From Candidatus Delongbacteria bacterium (GTDB lineage: Bacteria; CAIWAD01): a DNA stretch of 64,000 bases. The stretch spans positions 62,001 to 126,000 of the forward strand of contig JACKCN010000004.1 of NCBI GenBank assembly GCA_020634015.1, written 5' to 3'. This document shows, piece by piece, positions 1 through 8,632 of this stretch. Within the stretch, counting starts at the first letter, position 1. Every line of letters begins with the position of its first letter. Both the position numbers and the translations under genes were made by a program. Under the pieces are notes generated by a model that was not told the DNA's origin, made no database searches, and worked only from the letters and a program-made list of their open reading frames with translations.

Positions 1-2
1 CG

Positions 3-1331
<1,329 letters not shown>

Positions 1332-1374
1332 GCTTCATGCCTCCGGAGCTCTGCCGGCCGTCTTCCCACATCCG

Positions 1375-1408
1375 AAAGGCGGGACACCCAACTGGTGTCC
1401 CGCCTTTT
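1375..1408 (+). terminator. Rho-independent terminator after degP
   Basis: Perfect 14-bp arms (1375-1388 and 1394-1407) enclose a 5-nt loop and end in TTTT. The A-run on the other arm means it could also act in the opposite direction. Confidence 0.9.
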
Positions 1409-1533
1409 CCATGGGTGGATGTCCGGGAAACCCAGCGTGCGAATCGGCGCGTGAGTCGAGGAACCGGATGCTGTGACTCTGCCCGATTCCAACCTCGTGT
1501 CGGAACGGGCGCCTGTTCTGGCGAGGCTGTTGC

Positions 1534-1565
1534 AAAGAAAAGGGGAGCACACGGTGCTCCCCTTT
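1534..1565 (-). terminator. Rho-independent terminator of the PDZ gene
   Basis: Perfect 12-bp arms (1539-1550 and 1554-1565) with a 3-nt loop. Read on the minus strand the stem is followed by a T-rich tract, so it terminates the minus-strand gene that stops at 1587. Confidence 0.88.
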
Positions 1566-1586
1566 GAGTTGGTCTGATGGCGGCGA

Positions 1587-2483
1587 CTACTGGGCTTCGT
1601 TCTCCTGCGAGTCCCACTCGAAGTGGAAGTGCATGTCGTTGGGGGCGTCCAGATCGGTCTCGGAGTCGGTGGGGCCGTGGATGCCTTCCAGCACCGTGCT
1701 CAGGTTGCTCAACTGGCTCAACCCCTGGAGGTGTGGGCCGCCGAAGGGCAGGTCCGCGTCGCCGAACCACCCGCGTGAATCGGCCTGGTTGCCCAGGGTG
1801 GCCTTCAGGGTGATCAGCTTGCCCGCGCGATACAGTGTGAGACTGACTTCGGTACCCGGTTCCAGTCGGCGGCAGAGCTTGCCCAGGCGCGAGATGCTGT
1901 AGACGGGGCTGCCGTCCAGTTCGCAGAGCACATCCCCGGGCTTGACGCCACCCTTCAGTGCGCCGCTCTCCTTGACCACTTCATTGATCAGCACGCCGTA
2001 GCCCGGCTCGACCTTGAGGCTGGCCAGCACCTCGTCGCTGACTTCCATGGCCACCACACCCAGAAATCCTCTGTCTTCGGCGGATTCGCGCATCGCCTTG
2101 GACCACAGCGGTGAGACATCATTCTCTTCCACGGGGCCGCTGAGTTCCAGCGAGAGCGTGACTTCCTTGCCGTCGCGCCAGACTCCCATGCTGACCTTGT
2201 CGCCCGGATCCTGCTTGCGCAGGAAGTAGTGCAGGTCGTCGCCGTCCATCAGGCGGTGATCGTTGAAGCGCACCAGCACATCGCCCGCCAGCATGCCGCC
2301 CTCCTTGGCCGGGGAGTCGGGCAGCACGCGCGTGACCAGCACGCCGGTGCCTTCCAGTCCGCGGTCGTCCAGCGATACGGGTTGCTCGCCGGGATAGATG
2401 CCCATGTACCCGCGCCCCAGGGCGAGAGTGGCCAGCGCCAGGCTCAGGAAGCCGGCCAGTGCGATGCGTCGTGGTTGGCTCAC
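1587..2483 (-). CDS. Secreted two-PDZ-domain protein
   Basis: A 298-residue protein with an N-terminal signal peptide (QPRRIALAGFLSLALATLALG) followed by two PDZ domains, at about 30-115 and 140-225, and an acidic tail rich in D, E and H. There is no protease domain. The start chosen is the GTG at 2483, because AGGAG lies 9 nt upstream and the signal peptide begins there; a longer frame reaching an ATG at 2663 reads through non-coding-like sequence. It is convergent with the HtrA protease and may be a PDZ adaptor acting on the same periplasmic substrates, but that link is inferred only from position. The exact function is unknown. Confidence 0.82.
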   Translation of the reverse strand: MSQPRRIALAGFLSLALATLALGRGYMGIYPGEQPVSLDDRGLEGTGVLVTRVLPDSPAKEGGMLAGDVLVRFNDHRLMDGDDLHYFLRKQDPGDKVSMGVWRDGKEVTLSLELSGPVEENDVSPLWSKAMRESAEDRGFLGVVAMEVSDEVLASLKVEPGYGVLINEVVKESGALKGGVKPGDVLCELDGSPVYSISRLGKLCRRLEPGTEVSLTLYRAGKLITLKATLGNQADSRGWFGDADLPFGGPHLQGLSQLSNLSTVLEGIHGPTDSETDLDAPNDMHFHFEWDSQENEAQ

Positions 2484-2728
2484 GGTTCGGTTCTCCTGTT
2501 TCGCGATTGAGTGTGGGGTGCACAAGATGCGCGGCCGGAGGCGCGCGACAGGACCCAGAGACAGGCAAGCGGCAGGCAGGGTTTCAAACCCGGGGAATTT
2601 TTTTGCATCCGGCTGAAACCCCACAATGAAACCGCCTGTCCAAGCCCGCGTTTTCCGTTCCACTCACCCTGCGCCAGACCCTCGTCAGAGGGCCGGGCCG
2701 CACTCCGTCCACAGCTTCGGGAGCGCAG

Positions 2729-5437
2729 ATGAACACCGTGGATTCGATTGGAACGGTTGTCTGGAAGTCCGTCATGCTCATGGCCTCGAATCGCACGATC
2801 AAGGGGCAGCGTCGCCAGATCCTGCGCCGGGTCTTCTGGCTGCGCTGCCTGCTGACGGCCCTGCTGGGAGCCGTTCCGCTGCAGGCGGCACCGTCCAGCG
2901 ATCACCGGGCCGAGGCACTGCGGGTGGACGTGGGACCGCGCCTCGACGGGCAACTGAATGATGCGGCCTGGCGGGACGCCCGCTGGATCGAGGGCCTGAC
3001 CCAGAAGGACCCCGAGGAAGGACTGCCCGCGGGCGAACCCACGCGCGTGGCATTCGTGTACGACGCACACAGCCTGTACATCGCGGCCGAATTGTTCACC
3101 CCGATCTCGGGCCAGCTTTCCACGCGAATGAGTCCGCGCGACGACATGGGTCAGACCCAGAGCTTCTTCATCTCGCTGGATACCTACCACGACCGGCGCA
3201 CGGCCTATACTTTCGGTGTGACGGCCGCGGGCGTGCAGGTGGACTTCTACCATCCGCGCGACGAAGAATTCTTCCAGATCCTGACCTGGGACCCGGTCTG
3301 GGAAGTGCGCACGAGCGTGGAACCGGATCGCTGGATCGTGGAAGCCCGGATTCCCTTCTCCCAACTGCGCTTCAACCCGGTGGACGAGCAGGTCTGGGGG
3401 CTGCAACTGGATCGCTGGAGCCCCGAGCGCGGCACCGAGGATTATTGGGTCTGGATTCCGCGGGAAGAAACCGGCTGGGCCTCGCGCTTCGGGGAACTGC
3501 ACGGGATCCGTGGCCTGACACCTTCGCACCGGGTCGAACTGATGCCCTACGCGGCGGGCTCGGCCCTGTTCCCGCACAGCCGTGATCCGCTGGATCCTTT
3601 TCACGACTCCAGCGAACTGGACGGGCGAATCGGCGCCGACCTGAAGATGGGCCTGGGCAGCAATCTGACCCTGGATGCCACCATCAATCCGGACTTCGGC
3701 CAGGTGGAAGCGGATCCGGCCGAGCTGAATCTGACCGCCTTCGAGACCTTCTTCAACGAGCGCCGGCCCTTCTTTCTCGAGGGCGACCGCCTGCTGCGCG
3801 GCAACGGCCCCACCTACTATTATTCGCGCCGGATCGGAGCCTCGCCGCGCGGGTTGATCAGCGATCCCGGTGTGACGCACGAGGACCGTCCCCACAATTC
3901 CAGCATCCTGGGTGCGGCCAAGCTCAGCGGGCGTCTGCCTTCGGGGCTGTCCATCGCTGTGCTCGGCGCCCTCTCGGACCGTGAGACATCGCGCACCTTC
4001 CGCGCCGCTGACGGTGTCCGCGGCGAACAGGTGGTGGAACCGCTCTCGGCCTATCAGGTGCTGCGCCTGCAGCAGGATCTGGAAGCCAGCGCATCGGCCT
4101 TCGGGCTCAGTCTGACACACACGGGCCGCTGGTTCGAGGGCGAAACCGCGCTTCAGGACCTGCTGCCCCGCGAGGCCTGGTCGGGCGGGGTGGACTGGGA
4201 CTGGAACCTGCGCCAGGGCCTGTACTCGCTGGATGGCTACTGGGGCTTCAGCCAGGTCAGCGGCAGCGAGGACGCCCTCGCACGCATCCAGTTGCGTCCG
4301 GCCCACTACTTCCAGCGCCCGGATGCGGATCACATCCACTACGACCCCACGCGCACCAGCCTGAGTGGGTGGACCTCCAGGCTATCATTCGCGCGCGTCG
4401 GTGGCCGGCACTGGCGCTGGAATGCAGGTGCCGCCGCCGAATCCCCGGGTTTTGAACTGAACGATCTGGGCAGCCTCAATTCGGCGGACGACATCGACGG
4501 CTGGACCGAACTCAGCTGGGTCCAGAACGAGAGCGCCGGCATCTTCCGCCGCTGGAACCTGAATGGCTCACAGTATCTGGGCTGGAATTTTGGCGGCGAG
4601 CCGCAGTATCACCAGCTCGAAGGCAGTTTCTGGGGCGAGTTTCCCAGCTACTGGAACATGAGCGTGGGGCTGGGGCGCGACCTGCCCACCCAGAGCGATT
4701 CCCGCACGCGCGGGGGCGAATCCATGGGCCTTGGGGGACGGCACCGCTACTGGGCCGAAGTCCACAGCGACGAGCTGCGCAAGCCCAATTCGGTGGCCGC
4801 CGGAGCCAACGGCGGCTGGGGCGCCGACCAGTACTGGACCCAGGAAGGGTGGGTCTTCGTGCGCATGCGCATGGGCTCGCGCTGGGAACTGCGCCTGAAC
4901 CCCAGCGTGACACGCCTGCTGGAACCGGCCCAGTACGTCACGCGCACCACCGACAGCGCGGGCCGCAGCCGCACGGTCTTCGCCCGGCTGGATTCCCGCG
5001 AGCAGCGCCTGGCCTTCCGCGTACGTCATACGGTCAGCCCCCGGCTGCGCGTCGAAGCCTACCTGGAACCCTACATCGCCAGCGCCAGCTTCACGGATTT
5101 TGGCGAACCTGTGGCCCGGGGCAGCCAGAACCTGCGCCGCTTCCAGGCGGAAGGTCTGCTGGAGCCGGGCGAGGACTTCGCGTACACGGTGAGCGATCCA
5201 GAGGGTGACTTCTCCTTCAGCCGCCCCGACGTGCGCTACGCCAGCTGGCGCAGCAACCTGGTCCTGCGCTGGGACTGGCGTCTGGGCTCCAGCTTCTACC
5301 TGGTGTGGCAACAGAACCGCGAGACCTTCGCTTCCCGGCGCAACCCCGAGGACGGTCTCAATCTGGGCAACCCTCTGGGAGTCGGCGGCGACAACCTGAT
5401 CGCGATGAAGTTCAGCTACTGGATTCCCGTGGGGTGA
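2729..5437 (+). CDS. DUF5916 family outer-membrane protein with CBM9-like N-terminal domain
   Basis: A 902-residue protein. Residues 1-55 hold a basic stretch and hydrophobic signal sequence ending near PLQAA. A carbohydrate-binding-type (CBM9-like) beta-sandwich follows (about 65-240, with LDGQLNDAAWRDA). The rest is a DUF5916 region with motifs such as FNERRPFFLEG and YYYSRRIG and many alternating amphipathic strands, as in an outer-membrane barrel. The start at 2729 has GGGAG 5 nt upstream; later in-frame ATGs at 2774 and 2780 are alternatives that would shorten the leader. It is monocistronic, facing away from the PDZ gene. Members are common in Bacteroidetes and related phyla, and their substrate is not established. 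Family call good; role unknown. Confidence 0.85.
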   Translation: MNTVDSIGTVVWKSVMLMASNRTIKGQRRQILRRVFWLRCLLTALLGAVPLQAAPSSDHRAEALRVDVGPRLDGQLNDAAWRDARWIEGLTQKDPEEGLPAGEPTRVAFVYDAHSLYIAAELFTPISGQLSTRMSPRDDMGQTQSFFISLDTYHDRRTAYTFGVTAAGVQVDFYHPRDEEFFQILTWDPVWEVRTSVEPDRWIVEARIPFSQLRFNPVDEQVWGLQLDRWSPERGTEDYWVWIPREETGWASRFGELHGIRGLTPSHRVELMPYAAGSALFPHSRDPLDPFHDSSELDGRIGADLKMGLGSNLTLDATINPDFGQVEADPAELNLTAFETFFNERRPFFLEGDRLLRGNGPTYYYSRRIGASPRGLISDPGVTHEDRPHNSSILGAAKLSGRLPSGLSIAVLGALSDRETSRTFRAADGVRGEQVVEPLSAYQVLRLQQDLEASASAFGLSLTHTGRWFEGETALQDLLPREAWSGGVDWDWNLRQGLYSLDGYWGFSQVSGSEDALARIQLRPAHYFQRPDADHIHYDPTRTSLSGWTSRLSFARVGGRHWRWNAGAAAESPGFELNDLGSLNSADDIDGWTELSWVQNESAGIFRRWNLNGSQYLGWNFGGEPQYHQLEGSFWGEFPSYWNMSVGLGRDLPTQSDSRTRGGESMGLGGRHRYWAEVHSDELRKPNSVAAGANGGWGADQYWTQEGWVFVRMRMGSRWELRLNPSVTRLLEPAQYVTRTTDSAGRSRTVFARLDSREQRLAFRVRHTVSPRLRVEAYLEPYIASASFTDFGEPVARGSQNLRRFQAEGLLEPGEDFAYTVSDPEGDFSFSRPDVRYASWRSNLVLRWDWRLGSSFYLVWQQNRETFASRRNPEDGLNLGNPLGVGGDNLIAMKFSYWIPVG

Positions 5438-5642
5438 TTGCCCAAACCCACAACTTTCGCACAAGTTGCAACCATAGAGAAACGTCACCCCCGTGAAACG
5501 GGTCGCCCAGAATGGAGGCCCACTGCATGGCGCCCCGGCAGTTTCACCGGTCACCCCGGGCCACGAAACTGCCCCCATTGCATCACGTCTGCGGCATGCC
5601 TTCTTCCGCTGGTGCGAAGGTCCCCTGCGCGGGGGGCGCTCT

Positions 5643-5820
5643 CAACCTTTTCTTCGCGAAGAAAAGGTAGGCCAAAAGAAGGCTCAGCAGGCCTCGCGCC
5701 GCGCAAACTTGGCCCGCGCTGCGGTCCTTCGGGCCAAGCGCGGCGGCCCACGCTCATGCTCGACCGTTCCGTCTCGATGGTTCCGCCACCGGCGTCACCG
5801 CTGCGGAAGAAGATGGATCA
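5643..5820 (+). repeat. Palindromic dispersed repeat, copy A
   Basis: Carries a perfect 24-bp palindrome at 5645-5668, then the conserved block ctcgcgccgcgcaaacttgg and a conserved 39-bp end block at 5764-5802 (gttccgccaccggcgtcacc) that is shared with copies B, C and D at 51.7-53.3 kb. The sequence left of the palindrome does not match the other copies, so this copy is partial. Confidence 0.8.
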
Positions 5821-5914
5821 GAGGCAAGCCCGACACGTGTCACCCCCGCGCAGGCGGGGGCCTCGGCGGTTATACTGTACACCGTGTTCCCAACAATCCC
5901 GAGCGATCACACCA

Positions 5915-6400
5915 CACACCGTCGCCTGCCAAGCCCCGAACGGGGCATCGTGCATATGTAGCCCGTGGGGAATCCACGGGCGGGTGTGGATGAATCGGGT
6001 GAAGAAGGTGTGTGTTCCCGTTGCATGGCGCCCCGGTTTCGCTGCGCTGCATCGGACCCGGCTCAAGGCTACTTCGTATTACGGGACGTGTCAACCACAC
6101 ACCGTCCACTGCCAAGCCCCGAACTGGGCATCGTGCATATGTAGCCCGTGGGGAATCCACGGGCGGGTGTGGATGAATCGGGTGAAGAAAGTGTGTGTTC
6201 CATTGCATGGCGCCCCGGTTTCGCTGCGCTGCATCCGGGCTACGTTGTTTATGGGACGTGTCAACCAAATACCATCCGCCCAAGCCCCGAACGGGGCATC
6301 GTGCATATGTAGCCCGTGGGGAATCCACGGGCGGGTGTGGATGAGCCGGGAGGAAGAAGGTGTGCGGTGTAACTGCCGGGGCGCCATGCAATGGGCCCCC
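5915..6400 (+). repeat. Three direct repeats of about 170-183 bp
   Basis: Three imperfect tandem units begin with aagcccc at 5931, 6114 and 6282. Each contains a small GCCCCGAACGGGGC-like hairpin and a second hairpin CCCGTGG-GGAAT-CCACGGG. The first two also end with a block reading tttcgctgcgctgcatc and a shared segment gggacgtgtcaacca. A single diverged unit occurs at 52655. The origin is unknown. Confidence 0.85.
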
Positions 6401-6491
6401 GCCTGCGCGGGGGTGACGGAGGTGGTTGGCCCAACTTTGCTCGCTGCGCGGCCGGGCTTTCATATCTTCGCGGGCCAAATCCGGAGAGTGA

Positions 6492-7319
6492 GTGAACGAG
6501 TCCCGCATCGAACGTCTGCGCCGCCTGCTGGATCCACTGGTGGCGCGCCATCAGGCCCAGCGCCCCGCCAGCGATCCTTTCGCTTTGAGCCGCGGCTTTG
6601 CCCATCCGCGGGACCGGGAACTCTGTGCACTGCTGTGCGCGCTCTACGACTTCGGGCCGGAGGCGGAGCGCCACGATGCGCTGAAACGGCTCTTCAACCG
6701 GCTGGGTGAAAAACCGGCGCGCGTCTTGTCGCGCAGCAATCGCACCATGCTGGCCGAACTGGCCGAGGGCATGGCCTTCGGTTTTCTCAAGGCGGAGGAC
6801 AGCGCGCTGCTGCTGCATGCGCTGCGCGTGACGCTGCGCCAGCACGAGAGCCTGGAAGCCCTCTACCAGTATGCGCGCGGCGAGGGCGGCAAACGCAATT
6901 CGCTGGCCACCCTGGACCGCTTCATGATCCTGATCGGCCGGGTGCTGAATGCCGAGGAGCGTGCGCGCCCCGGGCTGGCCCATCTGCTGCCCCGGCCCGC
7001 CAAGGGCAGTCCGGTCAGGCGGCTGCATCTTTTCCTGCGGCACATGGTGCGCCCCGACGATGGCGTCGACACCGGACTGTGGAGCCAGCCGCCCGCCTCG
7101 CGCCTGCAATTGCCGCTGTCCAGCAGCCAGCACCGGTTGATGCTGGCACTCAAGATCAGCACGCGCCAGATCTGCAACCGCGGGGCGGTCAGCGAAGCGA
7201 CCCGCAACCTGGCCCTGCTGGATCCCCAGGACCCCGTGCGCTACCACCTGGCCTTCGAGCAACTGGAAGCCGACGGAGTCGACGAGGCGGCGCTGCTGAC
7301 CCTCTTCAGACGAGCCTGA
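6492..7319 (+). CDS. TIGR02757 (DUF2400) family protein
   Basis: A 275-residue cytoplasmic protein. The N-terminal HPRDRELCALLCAL...FG region, the central LFLRHMVRPDDGVDTGLW block and the C-terminal DPVRYHLAFEQL block match the conserved layout of TIGR02757 proteins, which are widespread in Bacteroidetes-like bacteria and thought to be distantly related to helix-hairpin-helix DNA glycosylase folds. No biochemical role is established. The start is GTG at 6492, with CGGAGAG just upstream. It sits directly after the repeat island and about 140 bp before the NrnA-like gene. Confidence 0.8.
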   Translation: MNESRIERLRRLLDPLVARHQAQRPASDPFALSRGFAHPRDRELCALLCALYDFGPEAERHDALKRLFNRLGEKPARVLSRSNRTMLAELAEGMAFGFLKAEDSALLLHALRVTLRQHESLEALYQYARGEGGKRNSLATLDRFMILIGRVLNAEERARPGLAHLLPRPAKGSPVRRLHLFLRHMVRPDDGVDTGLWSQPPASRLQLPLSSSQHRLMLALKISTRQICNRGAVSEATRNLALLDPQDPVRYHLAFEQLEADGVDEAALLTLFRRA

Positions 7320-7460
7320 GCGGCACGCCCGCGCGCATTGGAGATGCTTGGGAGCTTTGTTACTCTGGCGGGTCGCCGGTGGGTTGCCGGTTGCCAAGTC
7401 CGGACAGCCGTGATTTCCTGCAGTACCCACAGCGCCCCCCTTCCATACTAGAGGCTTCTC

Positions 7461-8534
7461 ATGAGCATGCTCGATTCCGGGCCCGCCACCCCTGGATTGC
7501 CGGCCGATTCGCCCGAGGCGACTCCGCTCACCGTCGATTGGCAACCGGTCGTGGACTTCATTCGCGGCGGCCACTCCTTCGTTCTCACCACCCACATCCA
7601 CTCGGATGGCGACGGACTGGGCAGTCAGTCGGCGCTGGCCCATGCGCTGCTGGCCCTGGGCAAGAGCGTGAAGATCATCAATCCGACCAAGGTCGATGAT
7701 GTCTACACCTACCTGATGGACGGGCTCGACCATGCCTGCGCCGCCGACCTGGACGAGGCGCGTGCCCAGTTGCCCGCTGGAGTCGACCGTGCGGTGGTCC
7801 TGGATGTGTCCACGCGGGAACGCACGGGCGTTCTGGATCCACTGTTTCGCGAGCAGAATCTGCCCCAGCTGGTGATCGACCACCATGTCTCCAGCGAGTA
7901 CACGGGTGCGCTGTGTTACATCTTCCCGCGCAGCGGCAGCACGGGCGAAGTGATCCACTCGCTGGTCCGCGCCCTCGCACTTCCCTTGAGCCAGCCGATC
8001 GCTCGGGCGCTTTACACGGCCATCTACACCGATACCGGCGGGTTCTCGAACACGGCCACCTCGGGCATCAACCTCGAGATCGCCGCCCGCTGTGTGGGTG
8101 CGGGCGCCGATCCGGTCTGGATTCACGACCGGATCCACCAGCAGCACCCCCTGGGCCGACTGCGTCTCATGGGCTGGATGCTGGAAGGGCTCAAGAGCCT
8201 GGCGGGCGGCACGATTCACAGCAGCATGATCACACTGGACATGTTCGCGAAGACCGGCACCGGCCGCGAGCACACCGAAGGCTTCGTCAGCAACGGGCTG
8301 AAAGTGGCCGGCTCCGAAATCTCGCTGCTCTTCACCGAGACCTCGGCCAGCAGCTGCAAGGTCAGCCTGCGCAGCAAGGGCCGCTACGATGTCAACGCCC
8401 TTGCGGCGGGTTTCGGCGGCGGCGGACACCGCAATGCGGCCGGACTGACTCTGGCTCTGCCCGTCGAAGAAGGCCGCGCCCTGATCGAAGAGGCCGCCGT
8501 GGCCCTGGTCAAGGACTCACACAGCGTATCCTGA
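7461..8534 (+). CDS. nrnA: DHH/DHHA1 phosphoesterase, NrnA-like (nanoRNase / pAp phosphatase)
   Basis: A 357-residue protein. The N-terminal DHH domain shows HIHSDGDGLGS at about residue 53, a VLDVSTRERTG motif III-like block and the signature D140-H141-H142. A YTDTGGF block follows. The C-terminal DHHA1 domain ends in GFGGGGHRNAAG. This layout fits NrnA enzymes, which degrade short oligoribonucleotides and dephosphorylate 3'-phosphoadenosine-5'-phosphate using Mn ions. ATG start at 7461 with AGAGG upstream; a second ATG two codons later is an alternative. Together with RNase Y and the PHP phosphoesterase downstream it suggests an RNA-decay neighbourhood. The split of activity between nanoRNA and pAp cannot be read from sequence. 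Confidence 0.88.
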   Translation: MSMLDSGPATPGLPADSPEATPLTVDWQPVVDFIRGGHSFVLTTHIHSDGDGLGSQSALAHALLALGKSVKIINPTKVDDVYTYLMDGLDHACAADLDEARAQLPAGVDRAVVLDVSTRERTGVLDPLFREQNLPQLVIDHHVSSEYTGALCYIFPRSGSTGEVIHSLVRALALPLSQPIARALYTAIYTDTGGFSNTATSGINLEIAARCVGAGADPVWIHDRIHQQHPLGRLRLMGWMLEGLKSLAGGTIHSSMITLDMFAKTGTGREHTEGFVSNGLKVAGSEISLLFTETSASSCKVSLRSKGRYDVNALAAGFGGGGHRNAAGLTLALPVEEGRALIEEAAVALVKDSHSVS

Positions 8535-8632
8535 ACACGGCCCCACAGGGCCATCCTGGCTGATACCGGCGGTTTGACTCCGCCGCACCCGCGTGGGTGT
8601 TCGTCAGCAGCACGTCAGAAAGGAGGCCCACC

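Larger units (their letters stand above)
5438..6491 (+). other. Non-coding repeat island 1
   Basis: About 1 kb with no credible gene. Open frames across it translate to low-complexity R/P/G-rich sequence and are produced by the repeats. It holds one copy of a palindromic unit (5643-5820), two inverted GTCACCCCCGC-type hairpins (5839-5862 and 6394-6417) and three direct repeats of about 170-183 bp. Related elements recur in the 51.6-53.5 kb island. Confidence 0.8.

Noticed and set aside
2480..4339. A 619-codon open frame opposite the DUF5916 gene
   Set aside because: It is an antisense by-product of high GC. The plus-strand frame has a signal peptide, ribosome site and family motifs; the minus frame has none.
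5915..6400. CRISPR or insertion sequence in the tandem 170-bp repeats
   Set aside because: Units are too long and contiguous for CRISPR, and no transposase frame or terminal inverted repeats with target duplications were found.
5438..6709. A 423-codon frame through repeat island 1
   Set aside because: It contains three near-identical repeat copies and runs into the TIGR02757 gene in a different frame; repeat-derived.
6261..8429. Long minus-strand frame across the TIGR02757 and NrnA-like genes
   Set aside because: Overlaps two genes with clear motifs and begins in repeat DNA; composition is that of an antisense shadow.
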